Shown piece after piece: positions 1-11,961 of a stretch of DNA of 64,000 nucleotides. The number at the start of each line of letters is the position of its first letter. Within the stretch, counting starts at the first letter, position 1. This stretch comes from Phoronis australis. Taxonomy: Eukaryota; Phoronida; Phoronidae. The notes below the pieces were generated by a model that was given only the letters and a program-made list of their open reading frames with translations, was not told where the DNA came from and ran no database searches. The position numbers and the translations under genes are program-made. The DNA is taken from assembly GCA_002633005.1 (NCBI GenBank), contig NMRA01000083.1, forward strand, positions 508,896-572,895. The letters are read 5' to 3'.

Positions 1-233
1 CACGATTTCTTATAATATTAGAGACTGCAATAATAGTATAGACACGACATTTTTGCCACCTCAGTTTTATACTAACAATGCGCCAACAAGTAAGGATCGA
101 TACCAGGATCGTTTGTTCATGATCATGTGTACTGTATACTTATGTATAGGAAGAAAAAGGCTACAAGTGTAGAATAATAGTGTAGACTGGAAATTTGCGA
201 AAAAATTAATAATAGTATAGAATGGAATCAATG

Positions 234-2211
234 CAGGGCTCGACATAACAAGCTGCATGTCGCATTTGCGACCTGAAATTTGGAAATGCGAGCTGAGATT
301 TTTGTCAGCTCGTATCAAGTCGCTAAATGCGACCTGGAATTTTCAATTTATGCAAGCAGCAGCAAGCTGAGTTTTTACACTTCTCGGGAGATACCTGGCA
401 GTAGCAAATAAAAAGCCACTCTTGTTAATCCGACTGTTATTTGGTTGTTGCCAAATCCAAGTTCAAAAGAACACCAACCGCTGCCCTCCCGATGACTTGT
501 GATGGGCTTTGCAGAATCGATCTTTGAGGCGTTTCATGGGCTAACATTTTCGACCACTTTTTCAAATTTCCGGATTCGCCGAAAAAAGTTTGGGGCCACT
601 GTGTAGCACGTGATAAAACTTCACAAAACAGCGGTGTTTCTTAGTACTAATTCTTAAGCGATCAACTTACCAAACTTTGTGGTGGACAAATACGATTATT
701 TTTCGTGTAAGATGCCCTTATTACATGTACCAAATATCCACGACAATATCCCTGATATCACACCGCGGCACTGGTTGGTCCCGTTGTTAGCACGTCAGCG
801 GTTCCGGAAGACAATGGTGACTTAGAGATCGATGTGCGTCTCGTTTTTATCACGTAAGACGGCCAAAGTGAAAACGGCAACCCTATCAATCGCCAAACGG
901 ACCACCGTAGCCGTAAAATGTTCAGACTCTAATAGAAGCAAACTTGTTCTGGCTGAAGCGAGCACTAAAAAGCAAAATTATTCCGAGTGACTAAAAAGGT
1001 ACAGTGTAGGTGGAAACGATATCCAGAAAGTCACACCTACTAGATGGAGTTTGCCTCGCAAACATTGCGGTCTTTTAATATCTTATTACTGCAAACACTC
1101 GGGTTAGTTAACGACTATGCTCACACTCACGCCAACTCCCTACCTTTGAAGTGTTTCATAATAAGCGCTCACTTATCTACTAAGCGTTCCCCCTCAACTT
1201 TGAGAATTTCCAATTAAGCGTCCAAAGTTCTGGCTAGTGCCCATCATAGCACACTACAAACGACCGCGCGTGGTTTAAAATTGACGCGCAGGCTATATAG
1301 TGTGTCACTCTAATTTTACATCAATTCAGTTTTCAAAAAAAGTCTTTTCTCATTATGAAAAAACAAAATCCCGGCTTGTTGTTTTGTGACTGACATATTT
1401 TTCCCGTACTTGGAAGGTATTGAGAAGCAAACTCGAATTACCCGATGGAATCCCGCACGGAGTCGGGAATTATTTAGAGGCTATTCACATCATGGAAAAT
1501 TAATTGTTGAGTACGTAAACAGCATAAGTGCCACATTTTTGTTGTGAACTGCACTGAATTGTTCCCGCACATCCAAGTACGTCATTCAGTTAGGGCATCG
1601 TTTCACAGATTTTTTTGACAGATGTTTTTCAAACGTCGAGTTAAGTCACAGAATTTGGGCTGCAAACAAAAAGTGGAGGGAATTTACACTCGGAGTTAGT
1701 TTAGATCTTTAACGACTGTGATGACAGCCAGTAGCTGGTCAGACCTAGCAAAATCCCGGATACTTTTTCAATGGGCATTTTCTCCCTTTTCACATCGCAA
1801 GCTTAGCTACTCGGAATGCACGTGTCAGTTAGAGAGCACTGATTCAACTTTCACTTCGGCAACTTGCCTTGCACTCAAGAGCCTTTCAATGGTGGTCGTG
1901 AAGAACAGTAACGCCGTACCCAATGAGCTATATATATTTAATTCTTGTTATATTTATCTCATTGACCGTACCTGCATGAACGACTTGGAACTCAATTTTG
2001 CGACCTGAAATTTGTGAGTATTTAACGCAGCAGGTAAGAACATAATCTAAATATTTTGTCAATGATCTACAAATCAATTTGACGCGTAAAAATGGGGGAA
2101 AAATTTTGCGACCTGGCATTTTTGAATGCGAGCTGGATTTTGAAAATGCGACTCGGGAGTTTGGCTAGGTCGCAATATGGGACCTGACGATTTGAATAGC
2201 GTCGAGCTCTG
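234..2211. mobile_element. hAT-like non-autonomous DNA transposon
   Basis: The left end reads CAGGGCTCGACAT and the right end is its near reverse complement, GTCGAGCTCTG. The flanks share CAATG (229-233 and 2212-2216), which could be a short or decayed target duplication; hAT elements normally make 8 bp. Both subterminal regions (about 250-345 and 1998-2195) carry repeated GCGACCTG/GCGAGCTG motifs, the arrangement used for transposase binding in hAT elements. I see no transposase reading frame inside, so it is probably non-autonomous. The family call rests on the CAGRG termini and subterminal repeats only. Confidence 0.5.
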
Positions 2212-2348
2212 CAATGGTATATATAATGGTATATACGGCAAACTTGGGGAAACTTTAAAAATAGTATAGATGGGAATAATAATAATATTGATAACACATT
2301 TGCGTAAAATGTAAAATGTTCGCGACGGAAGCAAACTGGCATGGCTCA

Positions 2349-3068
2349 TGCTAGCCTTGGTACAAAGCTATATACTAAATATACAGCTTTGCACCGATGT
2401 GGGTAAAAAAGTGATAAAATAAAATCTGACACAAAGTCAGTGTCATTAAAAAGTAGAGCCTTCCTTGAGTTAACTAAATTATTTAACGTTGTTGGAAAAA
2501 ATGGCGTTCTACCGTTATTCTGCTGTTAAAGTTGTGGAGTGATTTTTACCGACAGCTTTCGGCGCCATGAAATATTGCGTCACCTATTGGCCAGTTTCTG
2601 TTTTCGCCGATTCTTCAATCAATTGTTCTTTCACGAGCTTGCGTACACATCAAAAAAATTATTGGAACTGATTTCACTTCATTATAAGCTTTTAGCATTT
2701 CGATACCGAAAAACCGAATTTCAGAACAAATTTTGCTGCTGCGAAGTTGTCGCAAAAATTTAGGAAATGGCGCGTGCGTGTGACACGAGTGTACTGTTTT
2801 CAAAACGACGACATACTTTTCATTGTTTATTGCATTGTTTTTCACGTAAATGGCTGTGTAACGGGCAAGGTGAGTGTCGGTTGATTCCCAGATTTTGCAT
2901 GCACCCCGTCCGGTCTTTAGCTTTACATGTTGATACAAGTTTCACAGCGAGGTGACGAGCAGAACTACTCTGGCTGTGTGCAATTTCGGGGTCTACGGAA
3001 GAAATACACACAGTGGTACCTAGCTATATTTTGACGACAGTTTTCATACAGCTAGCTGGCTGGCTAGG
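2349..3068 (-). repeat. Dispersed repeat family X, near full-length copy
   Basis: About 0.7 kb, shared with 4546-5182, 5205-5430, 32105-32330, 32320-32845, 54205-54665 and 55050-55345. Shared landmarks in the forward sense are GCTGTATGAAGACTATCGTC near one end, a TACCACTGTGTG block, ATGCAAAATCTGGGAGTC, GGTGACGCAATATTTCATG, and TTAATGACACTAATTTTGTG near the other end. Here the family lies on the minus strand. One end has CTAGCCTTGGTAC and the other a GCTGGCTGGCTAG run. No coding capacity is visible; the short reading frames here are not conserved between copies. Confidence 0.7.
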
Positions 3069-3310
3069 CTCGTGCATGACTCAGCTGATAAGTCTTATAA
3101 TGCACAACTTTTCATTGGGCAGCGAGGTATACATACATTTGTCGCTACTAATGAGAATACGGTACATACTTGGGAGTCCGATTATTTAAGCTTTGAAATG
3201 TACAGTTGTATACTTAACGAATAAAATCTTTTTCATGTGCATGTTATTACAATTGACTTCCGTGTGTACCGTGGAATTGTATGTAATCTTTAAATTGCTA
3301 ATTTGTTAGT

Positions 3311-3373
3311 TGTGTCTCGTGGTCTAGTGGTTAGGACTGTGAGTTCTCACTTAGGCAACCAGGGTTCCGCGCT
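3311..3373 (+). pseudogene. tRNA-like relic (tRNA-Glu-like A box)
   Basis: The A-box region GTGGTCTAGTGGTTAGGA is identical to the D-arm region of animal tRNA-Glu/Asp type genes, and a degenerate B-box GGGTTCCGC follows at the expected distance. The anticodon stem-loop does not fold into a normal 7-base loop, and the acceptor arms do not pair. It is therefore a tRNA pseudogene or the head of a tRNA-derived SINE, unlikely to be a working tRNA. Confidence 0.5.
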
Positions 3374-4079
3374 CAAAAAATTTTGAGTTACAAAATGGTA
3401 TTCAAGAAATGAGTAAGAAACAGCCAACTCCAAACTTCATCTTGACCAAATAATTGCGGAGGAGTGAAAAAACTATCTATAATTAATAAATGTAGAGACC
3501 CAAATAAACTTCGTATAGACTGGAAAGAGTCTGAAATGAATAATCGTATATATATATTTTTGGCTATTTGGAACTGAGAGAAGGCAACACGTAGGCAATT
3601 ACATCGCCCTGGATGCAGCTGGCATACATGGGCGATAGCACATCTCCACAAAATGTTACTTATTTCAAAATATAGCAAATAAAATCAAATGAACCAAACA
3701 TATTGGAACATTGAGTTATAATTACAATGAAAATCTCTCGTGGTTTGCTCGAGTTTCTCTTATCTGGTGTCATTTTGAGGAAGCTACGTGAAATCACACA
3801 TGTTGACAAATAAGAAGTCCAAGGGACAAATCTTTCAAATTTCACCTGATACCTTCTCGTGCTATTTTACAAGTGTCCCCCGCTAATGTCATGCGCTTCA
3901 CAGTCTTGCGCTAGCCTTTGCCTAACTCACGTGACTCAGTTGACATACTTTGTGGTTATCGCGCATGTGGTGATAAAGTTAACGGCAACCAAAAAAGTGG
4001 AGTCGGAATTCTTCGCCTAAGTCACTTTATTCCCGCAACTAAGCTTCATCAAAGATATGCATAGAAGTAGAAAGGACCA

Positions 4080-4272
4080 ATGAAGAAAGTAAGCGATTTT
4101 TTAAGTGATAGTTTAAGTGTGGAATGTATTTTTGACGAGGTGAAAACTCAAAATCGGTGGCCGGATTTGGCCTACCGCCTGTTCAAAATACATGGGACGA
4201 AATTCATACAGAAAGTGGTGGGAAGTATTGTAGCCTCTAACCAGCCAACCGAGGGGCTCCGTGTTGCCTATA
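4080..4272 (+). CDS. Orphan first coding exon of an unrecognised protein (partial)
   Basis: An open frame starts ATG AAG AAA and runs 64 codons to a strong donor, G|GTGAGT, at 4272/4273. The peptide begins MKKVSDFLSDSLSVECIFDE and contains NRWPDLAYRLF and LRVAYIG. It is charged, probably helical, and has normal coding-like composition, but I do not recognise the family. The spacing of hydrophobic and Trp residues faintly recalls death-fold domains; that is a guess. No following exon in the right phase could be identified before TRIQK starts at 6237. A fold-back repeat begins about 10 bases after the donor. It could be a real exon with distant partners, a remnant, or chance. Confidence 0.35.
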
Positions 4273-4281
4273 TAGGTGAGT

Positions 4282-5728
4282 TACCGATTTTGAGAACTGA
4301 ACAAGGGACTCTTTGAAGAAAAAGTTTGATAACGGGATTATTTGTTCAAGTTGGAAAGAATTAAATACATCGATGGCCTCCTAAGGTGCCCCCCTGTGTG
4401 CAAAAGGTATTTCTAGCAATGTGGCTTTGATGTTTTAGTTAGTGCAAGGCATAATTCGCCAAAAAGCTTTCGGCATATGAAGCGCCTATAGGAGCTCCAT
4501 CGTCTTTACTGGCTGCGCCAGCAGAGATGATGGTCATTGTCTAACTGTATGAAGTCTTGTCAAAATACAGTTAGGTACCACTGTGTGCTCAGCACTGAAA
4601 GACCTAGAAATTACACACAGCCAGGGTACTTGTGTTCATCACCTCGCCGTGAAACTTGTATCAACATGTGAATCAACCGATGCTCACCTTGCTTTTTACA
4701 GCCATTTAAGTGAAAAACAATCTAATAAATGTCACTTTCTTGGGTAATTCTCTGCCTTTTGTAACAAAGCAAAGTATGTCATCTGTTTGAAAGCAGTACG
4801 CTCGTGACACATGCATGTGCCATTTCCTAAATTGTTGAGACATCACTTGGTAGATGATGATAGCTTTATCAGCAGCCAAAGTTCTTCTGAAATTTGGTTT
4901 GCTGGTATCAAAATTTTAAAAAGTTATAATGAAATAAAACAGATCTGATTTGTCGTGACGTGTACGCAACCTCGAGAAAGAACAGCAGTTGATTGAAGAA
5001 TTGGCAAAAAAAAAATGGCCAACAGGTGACGCAATAAACATCGGTAAATAATTTAGTTTAACCAAGGAAATGTGGAATTTTTAATGACACTAATTTTGTG
5101 TCATATTTTATCTGGTCATTTTTTTACCCAGTTTTGGTGCAAAGCTTTATATTTAAGTATACAGCTTTGCGCCTAGGCTAGTCCGGCTCCAGCTTGCCTG
5201 CTACTGCTAGTTGAAGACTATCGACCGTCCCAATCCGATCATCAAAAATACTGCTAGGTACCACTGTGTGTCGAGTTCCGTTTCTCCCAGAAATTTCACA
5301 CAGCCCGGGTAGTTCTGGTTATCACCTGGTCGTGAAACTTATTTCAGCATGGCAACATGTAGGGCTAACGACCATTGGGGGTGCATGCAAAATCTGAGAG
5401 TGACCCGTTACTCACCTAGACAGCGACCACTGTTTGAACCAGCCTTCGAGACGGTGAAGCTCCAATAGGTGCTTCATACGCTGGAGACTTTTTGACAAAT
5501 TATGCCTCTGAGTAAAACATCAAAGTCACAACTTACTGTAAGTACCTGTTGCGTATAGAAGGACACCTTATAGGAGGCCGTTAATGTCTTTAATTCCTTC
5601 CAACTCAAACAAGTATTACCAATACCGTAATCAAACTTTTTGAGCAGTTCCTCGTTGAGTTGTCCAAATCGGCAATTGGCTATTTTTACATTGCGTGCAC
5701 CAGGAGATATGACGCCTACTCTCCACAA
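4282..5728. mobile_element. Composite fold-back element (F arms flanking family X)
   Basis: An F-family arm (4282-4520, forward; contains GATAACGGGATTATTTGTTC) is followed by a near-complete X copy (4546-5182), a partial X copy (5205-5430), and an F arm in reverse orientation (5440-5728). The same F sequence recurs as an inverted pair at 30985-31450, and singly near 31985-32100 and 54810-54960. Inverted outer arms around unrelated inner sequence resemble a fold-back transposon. No protein is encoded. Confidence 0.55.
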
Positions 5729-6236
5729 TACTAGGAGGCTAATCTACGTAGTTCCCTATGTGTGGAGCCGAGTAACTCAGGTGCTGTATTTGGAACTTGG
5801 GGTTGTGTACCAGCTGCATCCCTGCTGCTTTCTAAGCCTTGCGTTCATCACTGTAGTCAGCTTCATGCAATCTAAAATACTGTTAGTTTTCTATTATTTT
5901 GAAACTTATTGAGTTGACTAAGCTGTTACTCAGTTTCACATTTCAAAAATGCAGCTTGTAGAGGATACATTAAAACACTGCTGGTTATTTTGTTTCTTTT
6001 CTGTACATACTCCATTAAATGCAGTCTTAACATCCTTTAAGCAATATATGGTAATACGAAGAAAAATATACAATCTGTGAGATAATGAACATTTGTGTCG
6101 GTGCGACTTATTAATAATTTCGATATTCTGAAATTGTCTAGTATTATTATCAGTTTCCATCTTTGATTTTAGCGTGGACGTTGTGGTTACCTGATGATGG
6201 TACAGTAATGACGTAGACTTGGTTGCTTCACCAAAC
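5729..6236. other. Spacer upstream of TRIQK coding start
   Basis: I see no exon with coding support here. The 5' untranslated part of TRIQK is probably included: a candidate acceptor, GATGGTACAG, ends at about 6204, and the start codon follows at 6237. A short upstream ATG at about 6209 (TAATGACGTAG) would terminate quickly if transcribed. Confidence 0.3.
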
Positions 6237-9200
6237 ATGCCTCGCAAAGATGCTGCTCATAGTTCTGGGTCACTCCCAGTGGATAACTACAGGAAGCAAA
6301 TTGGTAGGGCATTCTGTTTTTGTCAGCAAACCTTCTGTCTGCCATATATTAAATTTTTACTGTAACAATATCTGTGGCCAGGCATTTTGTCGCATGGCGG
6401 TGTAATGATTGATTTGGGGGTACTTATAGTTGAAAAGTTCTATACCGTACTGGTGTGCAGCTAAGAAAGGTTACTGATTCGGTCATTGCCATACGCTGCG
6501 ACGAAGGAAAATATGTCTGTGTAAAATTTATATATGTTTTCCAAAAGTTAGATCATATTTTGTCACATCTTGGTTGCCGACCACCATACAAATGACCGGA
6601 GAATTTCCGGCCAGCCAGGCCCTATTCCCCTCTCAAAAATATTGAAAAATCACACTAAATTCCCCGAGGCCTAGAAATTTTCCTAGTGATTGAAAATTTC
6701 TCTCTGAAGTTCAAATCATCTGTGACCACACTGGTTACAATTTGAAAGAGCACAAAATGCTACATGAGACAGAGCCAATGAGAGCTTGCAACAGGGTGGG
6801 GGTGCTATTGTTGATGATCGGGAGGTAGATTTTTCCCCTCACTCAGCAAAAAAATTCCCCTCTCAGAAGACACTGGCACCTTTCCCCTCGGGTGACTGAG
6901 GCCTCTAAAGAAACATGATAACTTTAATGCTTGCTCTGTCCAGTTAACTGTTTGAGCTCAAAAACAAGGTTATACTTTGGACGAACAAATTAGGTGTTTT
7001 AATTTTAAAATTCAACTTGGTCCAGATTGATATTTGAAACCTAACACATGATATAGACAAAAGAATTATTAAAACCAAGAAACCAGAATTGATGGTCAAA
7101 TAATTTTTATTTTCAATTACGAGCCTGTTTTTTATTTTAATAACAAATATATTCAATAACATCAATTATTTTTTCGGATCAGTGACAAATCAACTGTTAG
7201 TCCTGGTAGTCCCTACCACACCAGATGTTAATATTCTTGTTCAACAAATTCAACTCGCCAGCAATATGAGCAGATGACCTGGTTCATGTAGAAAGCATTA
7301 TCAACGATTTACAAGAAGAAATGTAACCCTGCATTCACCGTAATACCTAATCAGTAACACTACGATCGTCGCAATTTGGTCATATTTACTTTTATATTTC
7401 GAACCTAGTTTTCCAAAAAAAAAACTTATATCCTTTCGTCAGACAACTCTTTGGTGCATTGACTTGTTCTCTAATATATTTTTCTACGTCTCTGTGGTTA
7501 ATTATTGACACATTTTTAAGATTTAATATCCAGGTTGGACTCAAAAGACCAGCCATTTAACTCACGCAATGTCAACTTCTGCTTTGTTTATCGTAGTAAG
7601 CCTCGCTTTGGATTTTAATGTCCGCCGCGTGAATTAGGTCTATAGGCTTTTAATTGACAGCTCTTTGCAACATTTCTTGTTACAGTGAGCCCTGTTGCAA
7701 TCATACTTGTAGCAAATATGCGTTGCAGCACGAGACCATTGGTGACGACTTACTCGAAAAATTTGACATTTTAATGTCAGGTTAGATTCTGCTTTTGAGG
7801 GACGAAGCGAAAATAACGACTTAAAAATGACTACTTAGCCTCAAACTTTTACATGGGTGTGTAATCGGGACCAAGAAAATGTGATGACTTGTGCAGAATA
7901 ACAAGTTGTGCAATGACGAGTTTAGCAAGGTTGCTTGTGTAGTCTTACCCTGGCTGGCGTTAGTTACAGAATTGTTTCAAAATTTGGTCATGAGCATTGG
8001 AATGGAGCCCGTGCTGTTACTGAAACTGTAAACTTCTATGCTGGGACGCGATTCTTTGTCCATCATTCACTTGGCAACAAAAGTGCCACAAATTTAGCAT
8101 TTGATCAATGAAAACACAGCTGTATTGAACAGGTTGTGGTAAATGTTCTTGCCAGCTGTTTATACAACCTCCAAATAGCCATTTGTAGCTGTTTCAACCT
8201 GTAGCGTATCTGTCATATGTAAAAATAACTTTGACTAAGATCATGTAAGGAGCATGCTAAGACCATTTTTACTGGTCATAGCCCTAAATTAAAAGTCAGT
8301 GTTTCATAAGGTGGCCGAATGTCAATTTCAAGAGTGCTCGACTACATTGTCATGAAAAATGCTGTACTGGTCTAGCTGACAAAAGCAACTTTATGGACTC
8401 TTAATACAATAGAAGACACAGTGTTGTGAAAAGTTACACCCCAATGATTGCTGGATAATAACCTTGCGATTCTCTATCCAGCAGTCTGTATCATACCCTT
8501 GACAAAGAGCGCATCGCTCCAAATGTGAGGAACATTTTAATATATTGTAGTACCGACGCTTGTCATTTTATTTTTACTATTTTATATTCTTATCCATCAG
8601 TAACTGCATGGCATTCCAGCATTTATTTATTGAATAATCATTTCTACACTTTATATAGCCAAAAATTTCCCTCGGCAACAGTCAGATATAACATGCCTAC
8701 ATTTTGAAAACCAGTTTGATGCTGGTGTAATTCAGCGGGCCTATTTATATCCGACTGTTACTGTGTTTTACTGTAGACCTACGCAAAACATTCGCGCACC
8801 CAGGGTGGCTTGGGGGCTCAAACGAGCCCCTCCCCATTTGGCGAAGTGGGCAAAAAGATCCGCCTCAGAGAAACAAAAAGTCCTAGAAAACGAGACAAAA
8901 GTCCACTAAAAGGGCGTAGCCACACAGTGAAGGTGGTACCCCGCTTTTTTGTCAGCAAAAGGACGTCAGAAATTCGAACCCCCCAATTAAAGGCTGTGTG
9001 CGCACATGCAAAAGCTTTATTGATATCGTCAAAACAATTCTACAGGGAAACAGGATTATAAGAAGAGCAAAAGAGAACTGAAGGATATTAAACATCGTAA
9101 AGAGGCCAAGGAATCAAATATGCATATGAAGGTACTATGTTCTGTTTGTTGGAATATGAAATTGGTTAAACCCGTTTTCTAACTTTCTCATATCTGGTGG

Positions 9201-9690
9201 TTTTAGTTTTATTTGACATAATGAATGTCCATGTGTTGAGTGAGGATGAATTTCTTGGATTATCAGTGTGTATGCCTGCTTGTTGCTTCTTCAGTGTTGT
9301 TCATAGTTCAAGGGGCAGACTTCCTAAAACCGCTTTGAGGTGGGGATGTAGTATTATGTCTAAAATCTCGTGGCCAGTTTACACCAACCATCTGATTTAT
9401 ATACTGGCATGACGTTTCAGTCAGTCATTTCTCCAGCCATCTTCAGGTGTTACAGCATAATGGCAACTAAGAGTTGTATTTATCTGTCAATTATAATAAG
9501 CCAGACTTTTAGAGTCCACACTAGTAATCACACTGGGTAATTCCAATGCCTTCACATGACATCTTTACTGTCTGTATAATCTTGAAAACCCATCTTCTGT
9601 TTGCAGGACGTGCTGCTGATGTTGATGTCCTTCCTAGCTCTACTTATAGGTGTCTATGCACTATTTTACTGGTACCTGTCTCCAGCCTAG
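6237..9690 (+). CDS. TRIQK: TRIQK: triple QxxK/R motif-containing membrane protein
   Basis: Three coding exons, 6237-6303, 9046-9131 and 9607-9690, join in phase (G|GTAGGG...CAG|GG; AAG|GTACTA...CAG|GAC) to give 78 residues; human TRIQK has about 86. Exon 1 starts MPRKDAAHSS and ends LPVDNYRKQIG. Exon 2 continues KQDYKKSK, followed by a basic helix. Exon 3 encodes a single hydrophobic segment, about residues 55-73 (LMSFLALLIGVYALFYWY), and a three-residue tail SPA. The family is a small ER-associated single-pass protein of poorly known function. The first of the three QxxK motifs is NYRK here instead of QYRK; QIGK and QDYK are intact. A polyadenylation signal AATAAA lies at 9799-9804. The start is chosen because MxRKDA matches the family N-terminus. 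Introns contain only repeats. Confidence 0.9.
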
Positions 9691-9798
9691 GTGAAGAGAG
9701 AGGATCAGAGAGAGGTCTCACACTTACCTTATTTAAAGAACAAATGACTGTCAAGAGTATGCACATGAAATTCGTCTGTCAAAATATTTTCATAATTA

Positions 9799-9804
9799 AA
9801 TAAA
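9799..9804 (+). terminator. Polyadenylation signal of TRIQK
   Basis: A canonical AATAAA lies 109 bases after the TRIQK stop codon, followed by a T-rich stretch (GTTTTTTTATTTTT) typical of a downstream element. Confidence 0.6.
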
Positions 9805-11029
9805 ATTTACATTATATTATTGCATGGTTGTTTTTTTATTTTTGATGGAAAATATGGAAAGCCAAAATGAAAAAAAATCCAAAACACTTATTTTACTGTG
9901 TAGAAATTGAAATAATTTCCAAACCAAATATTTTCAATTCTCTTAGGTAAAATAAATTCACTAGGATTTCTTTTTTTCACTCCAGAAATTACTCCATAAA
10001 TTATTAAAAAATAACAATAACACCAGAAACTGTGGTGCAAAATTAACAAAACTCAAAAATTAAAACACATCAGTGAAAATGTGATAATGTTGCAGAAATA
10101 AATTTCACTGGCACATGCCAGGAGATGAGAGACTACTCTGGAAAAGGTAACCATGATAATGACGTCATTCAATCGCCAAAAGCAAAGTGACTGAGTCAGA
10201 TGAAGAACATCTGAGTGGCGCTCCGAAAGATCAGGTAACTATAGTCAATCATCCATAGTTCAACATAATGTGCTGAGAGGTTTGTATTTGTTGCTGAGAA
10301 GTTGTGTAACTGGTACCAAAATCATCACTTTGAGATGCCACGTGCTCCTTGATGGTCACGTGCTCACGTTCTGGCATAGTACGAAGTATTTCAAATGAGT
10401 TATTTACGTATGCACAAGTAGAAAAAGTACTGGTGCATGTTTTATTGTAAACTTTTTTTTTGACAAATCGCAATCGACAGAGCACATTAGATGATCGGTG
10501 TCAAGTGGCTGTTTACACACACGCACACACAGAAACTGGTAAGACTGAAGTTTCAGGCGGGAATATGGGAGTGCTTATGTGCAACGATCACAAGAGCCAC
10601 AGTTGATTGTTGGTGTTGTTGTTGTTATGGTGCTTCTAATTCGCCCAGTGTATGTAATTTGCTTAAATGAATTGTTTTTTGATCTGCTCATTATGCAAAC
10701 CTTACGCTAACAAGTGGACGAGAAACTGAGCACGGTTTACCCCCCAGTGTATCCAGCGAAGTCCTCGGCACATCAAAGGCTTGATGGTGCCATCACAAAT
10801 TGAAGTGAGCTAGTGGATATTCACAGGCTTGGCTGGATGAGATAATTGCGGTCATAAACCAACATGCCTGTTCATCGTACGAGTTTCAAAGTCAAAAGCC
10901 ATACAATAACTAAGTCAAACGACCAACATAACTGTTTTTAAAATTGAAAAGTAAATACTAGCCCTTTCTAAAATCAAGGCATTATAAGAGAAATTAGCGA
11001 ATAGATTTTCTTCAGTATCACAGCTAAAA

Positions 11030-11110
11030 AAAGTGCAGGTGGCCTGATGCCTTTTGCGGTACATCAGGCGTGTTTTGGCCACAAGGCCGGGCCCATTACA
11101 CAGCTAAGCT
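11030..11110. repeat. Fragment of a LINE 3' end
   Basis: AGTGCAGGTGGCCTGATG and the following GGGCCCAT block match 26411-26480, where the same sequence directly adjoins a recognisable LINE C-terminal coding relic. This copy is truncated to the non-coding tail. Confidence 0.5.
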
Positions 11111-11961
11111 ATGAGCTTTAATTTGTGAATCGATTGTAATGACGGGTTGGTCACTCTGGCTTGTGCTCGTTTAGGCGTTGGGGTAACAAAACCTCAAATG
11201 TTGGTGTAGGAGTTGTCTCATGCTGATTAATGCTTTCATCAGTAGGCTTACTGTACACAACCAAGCACTTGAATTGAACCTAGTCTTGACTTTTCATGAT
11301 GTGCAATATTCTGACAATTTCCTGACAGAATAAGTGGTGGTCAGGGTTAAAACGCAAAGCACTGAGCAGCTGACTGGCAAATCGCACGAAAATGATCACC
11401 TGTATATATATGCGTTTTTGCGCAAGCGCAATAGAGATGATCCCTTCAGCTTTGCCCCAGTTTTGCACTTAGACATATAGTTGACATGGAGGAAGATGAT
11501 TGAGTGCAATTTGCTCTGCTACCTCACTAACAGGTGACAAAAGTTGTCACCATGGTGTCAGTTTGCTTCGCTTCGGTTCTGTTTTTACACATATTGGCAC
11601 ATGATCATATCCTCCATGTCAGCTGTTCCATGTCAACTTCTGTAGTGAACATGAAATGAAATTGCTTACTGGTCTTGGATCATTATTTTTGGCCCTGCTC
11701 AGTGACAACAGTGTTTTGGCCTCTAATTCTTGCACCACAAAGTGTTATGGAATTTTGTCTGATTTAGTTTTCCATAAGAAAATGCTTTACCTTTAAGAGT
11801 TTAATAATTAATAAATTGAAGCCAATTTCAGACAAAATCATGAACAAATATATTACATTACAATAATAGACTTCTTTGAAATGTTACATATAGTAGCCAA
11901 GGGCAAATTTACATACAAGTACAAATAATACAAAGAATAATGAGCAACACGGAGGGTTGAA

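Noticed and set aside
8810-9061. 83-codon plus-strand frame rich in basic residues
   Set aside because: It overlaps TRIQK exon 2 in another frame; the downstream part is explained by TRIQK and the rest lacks support.
10249-10485. Minus-strand frame ending EHVASQSDDFGTSYTTSQQQ..., possible terminal exon
   Set aside because: The end has coding-like composition and a weak acceptor (ACTATGCCAG), but no upstream exon or family match was found.
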